DNA from: Nereocystis luetkeana | Lineage: Eukaryota; Sar; Phaeophyceae; Laminariales; Laminariaceae | Length of the DNA stretch: 64,000 bases | NCBI GenBank assembly: GCA_031213475.1 | Contig: JARUPZ010000027.1 | Span: forward strand, 3,156,569 to 3,220,568 | Direction of reading: 5' to 3' | In this document: piece by piece, positions 23,370 to 34,440 of the stretch | Numbering within the stretch: the stretch's first letter is position 1 | How the letters are laid out: each line of letters opens with the position of its first letter | Notes under the pieces: model-generated | Seen by the model: only the letters and a program-made list of their open reading frames with translations | Told to the model about the DNA's origin: nothing | Databases searched by the model: none | Program-made: the position numbers and the translations under genes

Positions 23370-25560
23370 CCGCTCCTACCCCCCCCCCCCCCCCCCCCCC
23401 CCCCTCCCCCCCTCCCTCTCTCTCATCACTGTTTATCACCAGTGTTTCTTCCACAAGACCGAACCGTCCGCCCACCCACCCACCCACCCACCCCCTCCCC
23501 CGGTTGCAACTCCCTGACACAAAATACCTTTTGTCCCGCAGGTTCACATAGACTGGAGAAGACAGACAGACAGAGTCGATCTTCTCCAGCCGCGGCCCCA
23601 CGGTTTCGGGGGTGGGGGGGTAACAGCTAACAAGGCGGCCGCCGCCATCGCGGCGGTGACCCGTGCTCCCGGACTCTGCGGGAGTGCGCCCTCGTTTCCC
23701 GGCGGTGCATAACACCACGTGTACACAGGCGCGGGCAGGTCTGCGGGTGAAAGATAAAACACGGAAAGAAAAAAAGAAGTTTTCGGCCTCGAGGAGGACA
23801 AGTAGAAGGCCAAATAGTGCAGAAAATATGCTCGCAGGGCTTTTCGAGTCTCGAGGAGTATATAGTATGCCTATCGCGCGGAAAATACCCTCGCAGGGGG
23901 GCGGGGGCTGGGCTGGAAGAAGAAGAAGAAGAAGAAGAAGAAGAAGAAGAAGAAGAAAAAGAAGGCTTGGACTTTTGCTCGCTCGCTCGGCTTTCTTTCT
24001 TTCTTTCTTTCGTTCCAGGCGGCGGATTTTTTTTAATAGTTTTGCCAGATTGGGGGGTGATCGAGAGAGGGAGAAAGAGAGAAGGGGGCGTCGGTCGTAT
24101 TTTTTCGCTTGCAGTGTGGGTGTGTGTGGTGGGGACACCCTTCTATCAAATCGGCCTGATTACGAAGTTGGAAACGGGGACGGGGTGGGGCCGGGAGAGC
24201 GGAAAACGAGGGCGGAGAGGGGAGGAGAGGAGAGAGAAGTGATTTGGGGACGGGGGGTGCTGGTGGGGGTGGGGGGGGGTATGGAGGAGTGCTTCCTGCT
24301 CTTTGGCTCGTCGTTGGGCGAGTCGAGCGATGTACGTGGGTGTGATATGTGTATGGGGGGCCAACAAAAGGTGCATGCACCCTCACGGTCGTTTCTCTGG
24401 TGAGGTGAGGTGCGGTGCGGACGCTCGGCGACTGACTGTAGGGAACACGCTTTTTAAATAACGGGAACGGTGTGTAAGGGGTTATAGGCAGGAAGAAAGG
24501 GGAACGAGAGAGAGAGAGAGTGAGAGAGAGAGAGAGAGCGAGAGAGAGAGAGAGCGAGAGCGACAGAGAGTTAAAATTTTTGGAGAGCGGCGTGAGGTAG
24601 AGGAGAGGGGGGGGGGGAATGCGCAAATCGGCTTGCACGCCACCACTGCTGACTGCTGTCTCACGTAGAGGAGGGGGGGGGGGGGGGGGGGGGGGGGGGA
24701 GGTAGGATTGTGAGGTCGCCAGTCCTCGCGTGGCGCTGTGTTCGGTGTGTGTGAGAGATGTCATCTTTGTCCTTTATGGCCGGGTTCAAGGGTTCTGCGA
24801 CCCCCATGCGCGGTCCTTGCTTGCGACCTGTACCGTAGGATGGCGAGATCGTTTGATCAAGTCGATTGTGGTGAGATGGGGGGGGGGAGGGGGGGGAGGG
24901 AGTGGAGAGGGGAGGGGGGGAGGGGGAGAGACAACCGCGGGGCTCAGAGCTCTGCGTGGGTCATGGCGTTCTCTAAGGGTGAGTTGTCACCTGCCATGAA
25001 TTGAGTCAATGGGGTGCGTAGTCGATTGCGTGAGATTGCGTACCGGGATGGGGGGGGCGGGGGGCGGGGAGCGGGTGGGGGTGGGGGTTTCATGCATGTT
25101 GATGGTGTTTGGGATGCGGGCGGGCGGGGGAATGTCATAACCCCTCTCAGTCCCTTTGTTGAAAAGCGAGACCTCGGGCTAGTCAGTCGGAGGCTGTGAT
25201 AGTCAGTGGCTAGCGGGAGAGGCTAAAGAGAGAGAGAGAGGAGGCTAGCGAGAGGTGAGCGCTCGTTCGTGGCGGTTTCCTACCTCAATGAAAGGACAAC
25301 GGTTTTCGTTCTCTTAGTTCATTTAATCTGTAGTTTGTATTTTTCCTTCGTGTGGCCATCAACATGTGTCGCTCCTCGAATGCGTGTGTGCAGATAGGGG
25401 ATTGGCTGTCGTTTGGAGTTTACAGACTTGGAGTGTGGAAGGGAAGGGGGCGCGCGAGGGGGGGGGTGGGGGGTGGGGGATGGGATGTTGGACGAGGGGG
25501 GGGGGGGGGGGAGGGGCGGGGCATGGGGCGAAAAAGGAAGGGTTAAAGCCGCTTTAGCAC
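23370..25560. repeat. Strand-asymmetric low-complexity region (C runs, then purine-rich)
   Basis: It starts with about 30 C (around 23376-23412) and CCCA units (23465-23500). From about 23600 the + strand is mostly purine: (GAA)n at 23918-23960, (GA)n at 24505-24560, a G run of about 30 at 24670-24699, and repeated G blocks at 24878-24935, 25045-25090 and 25445-25520. Long open frames on both strands (up to 279 residues) are by-products of the biased composition and show no domain. Many G blocks could form G-quadruplexes or triplexes. Confidence 0.7.
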
Positions 25561-27622
25561 GTGCAACACTCCTATTGTTCTGCATAGACATGTGTCTGGT
25601 GTCTGGATATGTACGTTCCTTGCGTTACGACTACAAAAATGAGTCGTATTCGAGGTACGCGGTGTTTCGAGTTTGCTGTGTGGGCATGTGTGTCATCGAT
25701 GGTTGGTTGCCATCCGAGATAAAACAATGATACCAATGGTGCGGAGGAGGAGGAAAGTGTTTGAGGACGAAGTCGGGGAACGGAGGAAGAAGAGATTGAG
25801 ATCGAGAGATTGAGAGAGGAAGGGGAGAGGAGCGGGAGAGAGAGAGGCAAGGCACAAAAAAACGAGGGAGAGAGAGAGATAACATGGCGGGAGAGAGATG
25901 ATCATGGTGATGAGAGAGCTGATCATGATCATGATGATGATGATGACTCAAAGTTGTAGGGAAATATTTGTCACGCCTTTTCGGTGTGTCTTTTTCCTCC
26001 GAACGTGTAGCCCTCTGTATTAAGTCAGAGCGTAATCGCGTTCGTGGTTGTTGTTGTTGTTGTTGTTGTTGTTGAACCAGGTGGGGTTCCTCTCTGTCCG
26101 GAAATACAGTCAAGTTTTACAGTTTGGACAAACGTGTGGCGTATATCCTGCCTTTGGGCGATGTCTTAACGCGACAAGCTCTTTTAATGGATCTATCTGT
26201 GCATTGTCGCTGCAAAAGGTCTACTTATTTTTTTGTTACGCTTATCATGGCGCGTTTTCGAAATTCCGTATGAAATTGTTTGTTGTTTGTTGTGTCAGTT
26301 ACCATACATAGGTGTTGACCAAAGGATGGCAGCCTCCAAAATGTGATAGAGATCGGGTAAGACTAGCATAGTCTTTTTCCTGTCACAAATGGATGGATCG
26401 GGTTTCCCCACAGAAAGGCGGTATGTCTGCGTCTGTGGTGTAGTAGCGGTGAGGGGGCGGGCATAATATACTTCGAAGTATGGCAGACAGCAAAGAAAGA
26501 AGAAAATACTCCACGCTGGAAAGAGGACTCTCTGCATCAACTCAGTATTGTGGATCGGCTCAACCAACTATCCCTCTGGCATTTTAGTGGCGGCGGTACT
26601 TTGGAGTGAATGCCATCAACCGCTGTGGGCCTTTTGGTCTCTTCTACGAGTATTATTCTCGTATTTGCGCTGTCTTTTTTTGTTATTTTTTTTTTACATT
26701 TTTTAGTGGGATTTTTGATTAAACGATTCGAGGGCCGAGCAACGACCAGTATTATTTAATATTAACTACTTATTCCACGCCGACAAAGGAGGTGGGCATT
26801 CCTGTCGCACCAAAAAAACATGCATATATATTATATATTTTCACTCAACTTGTACTTAGAAGTATGGTACAGCAGCTAAGCAGCAGTATCCATACTATGA
26901 ATAATAGAATATTAGGATGCAGAATACCCGTATGAATCAGGTGAGAACTGTATGTAGTTCTTAGTGGTGACGATGTTATTAGTAATAATAGAGACTTAAA
27001 CTACTGACTACAGCAGTAATCTGTACAAGTAATTTAGAAGATATTAACGTAAAAAACGACCAGCAGAAAAGCAAAACGAGTGAGTGCGACTTTATCATGA
27101 GGCAATACTCAAGCAAGAAGCCTCTCCGGAAAGAGCGTGAAACAACAGCACCGCAGTACAGCAAGCACCATCATCCTCATGGTGCATATATATGATGTCG
27201 CGCGATCTACATGCCTTTTTATATCCTTCCGTTGCGCCTCGGATATGCCCCCATATATATACTACATCCATAATACCAAGTCTTACTTGGTGTAATAATA
27301 CCACCTCAGCTCCCCGGGCTGTGGTTCGGGAGACCGGTGTTGCTGCTGTAGTACTGTAAGTCGTCATTATTACTTGGACAAGTTTTTTCCATGCACTGAC
27401 TGTATTCGAGTCCCAACGGGGTTGTGTATATAGTGTAAGTCGTCGTTTGGCAACTAGTATCCTGTACTTACTATTAATACTTGATTGAGTAATATCATGT
27501 TTTTAGAGGATGGTATTATTGGGTATGCTGTACTTATTGCACTTCCGAAGGTGGTATCCTTGCAGGAGAGGATGTGGTACTATATCACGACGACGGTATA
27601 CCGTATACTGGTATACCGTATT
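25561..27622. other. Non-coding stretch, nothing recognised
   Basis: It contains a GA-rich tail of the preceding tract (25740-25900), a short (TTG)n at 26047-26074, and no supported gene or element copy. Confidence 0.4.
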
Positions 27623-27729
27623 ATTACGGGGGGCCATAGTAAATAGGACCAAATATGGTTAGTAAAAGTCGCGAAATATATAGGTTTTTGTGGATAACGT
27701 AGGTCCTGTTTAATATGGTCCCCGTAAAA
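27623..27729. mobile_element. MITE family 2, copy B
   Basis: The left end TTACGGGGGGCCATAGTAAA is flanked by TA. The right end TTTAATATGGTCCCCGTAA is followed by AA in place of TA. The interior carries the family phrase AATATGGTTAGTAAAA. Confidence 0.85.
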
Positions 27730-28299
27730 TACTGTAATTATTCCATTATTTATTCCTCTTTTTTGTCGGGCAGCATTTATTTATGTCTCGATAACAATAT
27801 ATAGACAATAATATAGAAGAAGAAGAAGAGCTCTTGGACCTTCTTCTTTTCTGTTGTTCTTGTTGTTGCTGATGGTGGTGGTATATTTATATTTTCCCTT
27901 TATTTTGCCATACATCCGACAATGTGCAGCATTTCGTTGTTGTTGTTGGTGTTTTGTTAATAATAATGTTATTGTTGTGGTGCTCTTGGTGTGGTGTGGT
28001 GGCGGTGGATATAGCTTCACACGACACGACAGTCACATATCACAGACTGTGCACACAACAACAGGCATCACGGGATGCATGATGCTGATAGGCGTTTTTC
28101 CTGATTTACATTTTTTCTGGGCCGGGCTGTGGAGATGGTGCTTGCGTATTTCGCCCTGCCGACCCCCTCTGGTCTGCTCTCAGTCAGTGCCGCGGGGGGG
28201 CTGGTTTGGGCAATCCGGCCACTCTCATTGCATTATTATTGTTATTATTACCTGGTATATTATCATCATTATTATCATCATTAATTATTATTATTATAT

Positions 28300-28375
28300 C
28301 GTCATTATGCTTGCTTGCCTTCCGACAATATATAGCGTAGTAGATGCCATTCCAATATAAACCGAGAATATATAT
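28300..28375. repeat. Dispersed repeat beside an ATT-rich tract, copy 1
   Basis: TTCCGACAATATATAGCGTA and CCATTCCAATATA here match 38615-38665 in the same order, both directly after an ATT-rich tract and a (T)GCC(A)TTCC phrase. The start resembles the LINE tail (GCCATCCGACAATGTG on the same strand), so it may be a related but distinct element. Confidence 0.5.
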
Positions 28376-28502
28376 TGATTGTTGGTGGCACACACATACA
28401 TGCTGCGTGACACTTTTTTCTGAGTTTTGACGTCGGGTGCTTCCCTTATTTTTCTTATCTCTATATAATAAGCAATTCACACACACGAGTACCAATAATA
28501 TG

Positions 28503-28504
<2 letters not shown>

Positions 28505-28593
<89 letters not shown>
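28505..28593. repeat. (TA)n microsatellite
   Basis: About 44 pure TA units. It directly abuts the 5' end of a truncated LINE copy at 28595. Confidence 0.95.
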
Positions 28594-28594
<1 letters not shown>

Positions 28595-28595
<1 letters not shown>

Positions 28596-28868
28596 GACCC
28601 ACACCGATGGCGTGGGGATGGAGCTTGGATGCAGCTTAGGATTTAAGAATAGGACGTAATGAGAAGGAAGGAGCAAGGACAGAGAATGGAGTAGACAAGC
28701 CGAAAGTTGGCACAGAGAGACAGAAGGGAGGTAGACTTGGTGCATGGGTTTCTTTTTGTTTCCGATGTTTTCTTTTTTCGGGAAAGTTATGAGTGATCAA
28801 TGTTGAAGATCATGCTGCACATTGTCGGATGTGATGGCAAGAAAAATAATAATAATAATAATAATATT
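28595..28868 (+). mobile_element. 5'-truncated LINE copy (3' untranslated end plus AAT tail)
   Basis: It is co-linear with the 3' region of the LINE at 44663-46290 (there on the - strand): both carry ACCGATGGCGTGGGGATGG, TAGACAAGCCGAAAGTTGGC and the terminal TGCACATTGTCGGATG block, then GGCAAG and (AAT)n. It contains no coding sequence. Truncation at the 5' side with a simple 3' tail is the signature of target-primed reverse transcription. Confidence 0.75.
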
Positions 28869-29420
28869 TAGCGTAATAATAATATTTCCCCATGTTCCAC
28901 CCTCTGATCTGTCATAGGAACTGTTACTGTTTGGGTCTATTTTTGTTTTGGTTATTATTTCATTTTTGCCTTCGGATCTACCAGATCTAAAAAGAAAGAT
29001 CCAACACTAAATATTATATCACCGTTTATTGATGCATTAGTTTACGCACCCACTTTTGTCGGGCTTGTCTGTGACTACAACAATAAAACAGCACAGTTGT
29101 AAGTAGTAGTTTTGCCGTGATGCCGGACACATGACATGCATCGTATCGCCCGTGGCACGCACTAATCACAGCATCATCAGCAGATACCGAACGAAGTATA
29201 TTGAACAAGTGCATATTATACTTCAAGTAGATTAGTAGTTACAGTGCAGGCTTTTGTCTGCAGTGGTGTGTACCGGCTACAGTGAGAGCATCTGATATAC
29301 CAGGCGCTATGTTTTTTGTTCATAGTTTTACCCAGCTACCTTGGGCTTTACGTACTTTATTTATGTATACCAGCAGTCACAGTATTTTGCCAGTTATGTA
29401 CCGGTACCCATCTATACAAA

Positions 29421-29606
29421 ATGCAGCTTACTATCTAAGAATAGAACGTAATGAGCAGGAAGGAGCAAGGACAGCGAATGGCGTAGACAAGCCGAAAGTT
29501 GGCACTGAAGGAAGGTATAATTGGTGCATGGGTTTCTTTTTGTTTCCGAGGTTTTCTTTTTTCGGGAAAGTTATGAGTGATCAATGTTGAAGATCATGCT
29601 GCACAG
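29421..29606 (+). mobile_element. 5'-truncated LINE copy, tail-to-tail with the next
   Basis: It shares TAGACAAGCCGAAAGTTGGC and GAGTGATCAATGTTGAAGAT with the 28595 copy. It ends at TGCACAG and is followed by an ATT tract, then an oppositely oriented copy. Confidence 0.7.
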
Positions 29607-29630
29607 TATTAATTATTATTATTATTCCTC

Positions 29631-29735
29631 TTGCCATCTGACAAAGTGCAGCATGATCTTCAACATTGATCACTCATAACTTTCCCGAAAGAAGAAAGCC
29701 TCGGAAACAAAAGGAAACCCATGCACCAATAATAG
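29631..29735 (-). mobile_element. 5'-truncated LINE copy, opposite orientation
   Basis: Starts CTTGCCATCTGACAAAGTGC and continues through CAACATTGATCACTCATAAC. It lies tail-to-tail with the preceding copy across an ATT tract. Confidence 0.7.
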
Positions 29736-29807
29736 TGGCAGAGGAAGCACGACTTACTTGTTTTGCAAAAAACAGCCTCGTTACACTGTATACCTGGTAT
29801 GTTCTTA

Positions 29808-29920
29808 GCCCTTTTAGGACCGGCAGTCCCGTTTTGGGGACAAACTATTAATACTTGAAAATTGTTATGGTTTTTGCCTTCGAAACTAAACTGTAAAACT
29901 ACAGTCCCAACAGTCCTAAA
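29808..29920. mobile_element. MITE family 1, copy 4 (diverged), with a TTAATA insertion
   Basis: The left arm CCCTTTTAGGACCGGCAGTC is clear; the right arm is worn (ACAGTCCCAACAGTCCTAAA). Relative to copies 2 and 7, it carries six extra bases at 29848-29853. Confidence 0.65.
29846..29853. other. Putative excision scar TATTAATA inside a MITE
   Basis: Copy 2 of this MITE reads ACAAAACTACTTGAAA; here it reads ACAAACTATTAATACTTGAA. The difference is TTAATA placed after TA, which duplicates the TA around TTAA. Confidence 0.7.
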
Positions 29921-30728
29921 AATGAGGAGTGGTCTGATCTAACTACTAAATAAGACAAAAAAAACTGTGTATTGGTGTTCTTAATTTGTGGTGACGAAGT
30001 TGATGACGATGAAATGTATGCGCGCGATATTAATAGTAGCTGTCACAAACCACGAAGATGGCTCATGTGTCGATAGTATGATGACTACTTGGACATAATA
30101 CTGGCTGTTATTATATAGCTTATACAACAAGAAATTAGGGACTGCACCCTCCCACGTTTCCGGGTCAAACTACTTGGAAATAACTAGAGTCGGATACGCT
30201 GCATTTTTTACTTTCACCAAATTATCTTTATTTGCTCTCCCGCAACGTCCATCAGGTCAAATTTCGATCACTCATCAACTCCATCTATAGATACTGCTGT
30301 AGATAAAGTCGACAGAGTGCACCAAGCGAGAGAGAGAACAACGAAAAAGCAGGGATCAAACTAAGAAAAAAAAAACTGCAGATAGACAATACCAAGTAGT
30401 ATTGAGGATAATACCCATGGATATACCCAAAAATAAATGTATTTTGACTGGCATCGTATTATGGTGTGTACCACGGCTATACTCGTACTACTCGTACTCG
30501 AACATAAATGGGTGTACCACCCCTTCATCCCTTGACCGCTGCACCCAGCCGCGTTCCCGAGGGAACGTACGAGTAGTCGGATGTATAATACAGTCGGATA
30601 TCTTGTACCAGTATAGGATAAGTGTTGTGTGCGGTATTGTATCGAGGTTTACCACTCATTTCGCGCATCAACCCTACGCCATCTTCAATCAGAACATACT
30701 ATTAATACTAATACTCAGCCTATACGAA

Positions 30729-30776
30729 GTACTACTACTACTACTACTACTCCTACTACTACTACTACTACTACTC

Positions 30777-30827
<51 letters not shown>

Positions 30828-30869
30828 CGACTACTACTACTGCTACTACTACTACTACTACTACTACTA
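30729..30869. repeat. (ACT)n microsatellite
   Basis: About 46 ACT units with a few CCT/CGA/GCT interruptions. It produces spurious poly-Thr, poly-Leu, poly-Ser and poly-Val frames. Confidence 0.9.
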
Positions 30870-31349
30870 TGTCGACTGCCTGCTGTGACTCGCACATATA
30901 TACTACCTGTGGTAGTCTGATATATACTACTGATAGTATCAATAGTGATGCTGCTCAGAAACAACATCTTACATTCGACTCTCGTCCTGTCCTTGAATTG
31001 TATACCGGTATAATATTGCATCCTAAATCAATTATTAATCCATTCCTCATCGTGTACTGTAGCCCATCCTGATGGCCGAGGGGCCGCAACATGCTTGCAA
31101 CTCTCTATTAATACCAAACCTTCGAAGCCATGAAGCTCTTCACATACTTCAAGTAATCTACAGTATATATATCGATAACTATTCGCATACGTACTATGCC
31201 TCTATAGATAGCTCTATGTGTACATCGCATATATATGTAGAGAGAGAGTCGACAAAATAAGAAGGAAAAGAGGCCGAACTTGCCCAAACGGTGCTGGGAT
31301 GACGTCAGGCACCGAACGGAATAGTTGTGGAATTATTACCAACTTGTCC

Positions 31350-31550
31350 TCAGAAGGGGGAGGGGAGAAGGGGGGGGGGGTGAGAGGTGGGAGCGGGAAA
31401 CAGGGGGGAGAGGGGGATGGGGCAGGGCGGGACGGAGGGGGGAGGCGAGAGGGGGCAGGGGGGGGGAGTGAAGAGGGGGCAGGGGGGGGAGTGAAGAGGA
31501 GGGTGGGGGGAGGGGGCGGGGGAGGGGGGCGAGGGAAGGGAAGGGTGTAC
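31350..31550. repeat. G-rich low-complexity tract upstream of a family-5 repeat
   Basis: The tract is made of AG(G)n blocks, with a G run of nine or ten at about 31371-31380. It ends directly in GTACTCATT, the start of a family-5 repeat. Confidence 0.7.
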
Positions 31551-31790
31551 TCATTTAATGCACGACCGTAATCGTATGACCATAGACCCTCGCGTCCATA
31601 CAAGGCCGGGACGGGGCACGTCGGATATTCAGCGACCAGACGGGCATTGCTTGCACCAAGCGTGAAGCGCCGTAGAGGGTGTTCGGTGAGTCGTACGAAG
31701 GGTGAGCTACATCATCATCCTACTAAGAACCGCTTGTGAGGTAGAATTTCTTGCATCTGGATGACAGCGTCGAAGTCGAGGGGGAGAGGG
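31551..31790 (+). repeat. Family-5 dispersed repeat, copy 1
   Basis: It shares GACCATAGACCCTCGCGTCC, TTGCTTGCACCAAGCGTGAA and CCTACTAAGAACCGCTTGTG with the copies at 37915, 41637, 42395 and 61850. It begins after a G-rich run with TACTCAT. Family and class are unknown; no ORF. Confidence 0.7.
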
Positions 31791-32045
31791 ACGGGGGGGG
31801 GGCGGGGCGAGGTGAGGTGCGGGGGCAGGGCAGGGAAGGGAAGGGGGGAGGGGGGGGGGGGCGTACTCATTTGTTGCTTGCCTTAGTAATTATTATGCCA
31901 TTGACCATGTATCTCTTTCGAGACGGAGCACAAGGGGCGAGCGGGGCGTGAAGGGAGGGGGGGGGAGGGCGTAGTCGTTTTGTTGTTTGCCTTAGTAATT
32001 TGGTCAATGGGGGGGGGGGGGAGATGCAGGACTCCTCCAGGCCTT
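31786..32045 (+). repeat. G-run and family-5-related segments
   Basis: Two more TACTC/TAGTC starts follow G runs (31861 and about 31970). Each reads TTGTTGCTTGCCTTAGTAAT-like sequence, also found at 61534-61560 together with CCTTTCGAGACGGAGCAC-like sequence. Confidence 0.55.
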
Positions 32046-33480
32046 TTTCACGTCCTGTACATACATACATACATGTCTTACCGTGTTTTGTTCTCCAGTC
32101 GACTCAGATTGCCTCTGGCCAACTCATTGCCTGTTGTTGTGAATCATTATGACCTCAGCACACTCTCATATGCTCGTATGCTCACATGCTCATACATTAT
32201 GATACACCAGTGCACGCCTACCGGAACACGTATTGATAGTTGACAGCACAGTACAGTACAGCATGCAGTACGTACTTCATAATGCCGATTGGCTATGGGC
32301 GTTCTGTATAACAACTGCCAGGAGGGGGGTGGGGCGGAGGGGGGGGGAGGGGGGCAGTACTTCACTCGTCACGCACGGGTTTGAAGGGAGCAGAGAACAA
32401 CGAAGGGCGAAAGGAGTGGAGCATCAGTGGCGTGGCGAAGGAATGCCTGCTGCAACATCTTCCGTGGGTGACAACCGCACGGATCGGCACTTACTTCGCG
32501 GAAGAATGTCCCGCTTCAAGCTCTTGTGAAACCAAACTCGAACACTTATTATGCTTGATTCAGTACTTAGGGTATTGTTTTACTATTATTTCATCATGTT
32601 TGTTGGGTTCACATCCGACATTTCAATATGCAGAACAAGCTTTTGAATCGTTGATACCTGGTAGTTCAGAAACAGCTCCTCCTGCTCCTTCCCAAAATGA
32701 GAAGCACGAAGAAGGAAAAGACCAAGCAAGATGAATAAATTGCAGATAGAGAAGAAGAAGTCTTTGAGCCGTGCTACAGGGTACAATGTGGGGGGGTTTC
32801 ACTTGGTAGGGTAGAGTATAGTATCGTCGTCCCCGGTGGCTTGGTAGATGGTCCGCGTGCCTATCAAGATCAATTTCGTGGGTTCAAAAGTCTCACCGCG
32901 GGTGCATGCTGGTAGGGAATTTTTCTTGCATTAAAAAAAAAAGATTAGCGGAAAGCGCGAGAGCGTGAGTTAGCTACATTCGATGAAAATCGACGAGCAG
33001 TGGGAATGCTGAACCCTATGCGCGACAAAAAATAAAGGCATGTACCGGGAGGAACGCTGTAACCACGGCTTGTCCAGAAGGTCGCTGAGGGTAACACCTC
33101 TTTTTACGAGTTAGGCTGGAAAGTAAAAGTGGTGATTAAAAAGAAAAAACAAAGGAAAAAGTATATAGTACCAGGTATAGAATAGTGATGCTCAAAGTTC
33201 CCAATACATTTATATCCGATGTGGATTGCAAATGATTATTTCCAAGCCTATTTGATCGTGCACAGTGTCGGACTTAGCTCACAATACGAGCGGAAATCAA
33301 AAGTCGGTTGTTGGGTGGGATGTACAGGTCCTATACTGTTACATGTAATCAACTAACTTGCGGAGACTCGGAAAATATGTTGATACGCCTGGCGCAGAAC
33401 GCTTCTTATTGCCACAGTGTAGCTGAATCCTATAAATACCAACTCCACAGCTCCTTGCAATACCTGCTTCCGTCTGATTA
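32046..33480. other. Non-coding stretch
   Basis: Short open frames only (for example 32381-32734), with no recognisable domain. A G-rich patch occurs at 32320-32355. Confidence 0.4.
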
Positions 33481-33612
33481 ATCGTAGTAGTAGCAGGAGT
33501 AGGAGTAGCAGTAACAATAATAGGAGGAGTAGAAGCAGTAGTGGTAGAAATATCAATAGTACAGGTGGTGGTGATAGTAGTAGCAGAGTAGTAGTACAAG
33601 AATAGTAGCACT
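33481..33612. repeat. Imperfect AGT/AGC trinucleotide tract
   Basis: TAGTAG, AGGAGT and GGTGGT units are mixed with AATA. It precedes a family-2 MITE, as at 63105-63280. Confidence 0.6.
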
Positions 33613-33649
33613 AATAGTAGACACGGAGCTATGGGCTATTATTAATAGT

Positions 33650-33757
33650 ATTACGGGGGACTATAGTTAACAGGACCTATGGTAAACATAAAAACCTATA
33701 TATTTACCCTTTTTTACTAATAATATTTGGTCCTATTAACTATGGACCCCCGTAATA
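33650..33757. mobile_element. MITE family 2, copy C
   Basis: TA-TTACGGGGGACTATAGTTAA at the left and TTAACTATGGACCCCCGTAA-TA at the right. Both ends intact with TA flanks. A TATTAATA word lies a few bases upstream. Confidence 0.9.
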
Positions 33758-34216
33758 GTAGTGATGGTTTGAAGGTTGTAACTCTTTTCCCTAGACTATA
33801 CCTCTCACAACGTCGTCGCCATCAACTATTGTGTGCTATGCTGCAGCAATAGTAGTGACCAGCATCATCCACCCAGCCATCGCCTTGTGTCTGCCCTACC
33901 CGTCACATTTAGTTTCCATCAACACAACGCGTAGCAAGCTTGTGGTACATCTATTGTTAGTACCCCAGGCACGTACCTGGTATTACTTTAGGCGACATTA
34001 CGGGTGTATTGGAGAGGCAGTTTTTGAAAACCTGCCCCTTCTGTACCCTATACCCGATATATATATGCACTACTCAGGTATACATTTGCTTTTGGTAGTA
34101 CGTAGTTTGTACCTAGGCTACTGGTAACGCACAACAAGTGATCCTGCAAGAGGTCATACATAACCCGTAGAAGGCGCTTCGAAAGATCATATTACGGGGG
34201 GCCATAGTTAATTGGA

Positions 34217-34352
34217 CCTACGTAGTATCTCTGTGGCGTAGCTTTGTCACCACAGAATTTGTATCTCTTCTAGGATTGGAGAATCGGCACGGACACTGGT
34301 TGTGCTGGATGTCGACGGGTAGAAAGAACGGTTTAATGTGAAGAACACACAC
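34217..34352 (+). mobile_element. Family-3 repeat nested in MITE copy D
   Basis: Almost identical to 21068-21205 (ACGTAGTATCTCTGTGGCG to GAAGAACACACACA). Clean MITE sequence continues on both sides. Confidence 0.8.
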
Positions 34353-34370
34353 ATGGTATACATAAAAACC

Positions 34371-34379
34371 TACCTGGTA
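34371..34379. other. Putative excision scar TACCTGGTA inside a MITE
   Basis: Copy C reads AAAACCTATATATTTA; copy D reads AAAACCTACCTGGTATATAT. The change is exactly CCTGGTA after TA, so CCTGG is flanked by duplicated TA. Confidence 0.75.
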
Positions 34380-34440
34380 TATATTTCACCATTTTTAATA
34401 ACAATATTTAGTCCTATTAACTATGGTCCCCCGTAATAGT

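Larger units (their letters stand above)
34191..34440. mobile_element. MITE family 2, copy D, with nested family-3 repeat and a scar
   Basis: Both ends are intact (TTACGGGGGGCCATAGTTAA; TTAACTATGGTCCCCCGTAA) and flanked by TA. The interior is split at 34217-34352 by a family-3 repeat, and CCTGGTA has been added after a TA at 34371-34379. This one locus records three events: MITE insertion, family-3 insertion, and a CCTGG micro-insertion. Confidence 0.85.

Noticed and set aside
23299-24764. Frames of 246 to 279 residues on both strands
   Set aside because: Low-complexity Arg/Glu/Pro/Ser/Leu composition follows from the purine-rich tract; no domain, and opposite-strand frames overlap.
30402-31072. 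Poly-Leu, poly-Thr and poly-Ser frames
   Set aside because: By-products of the ACT microsatellite.
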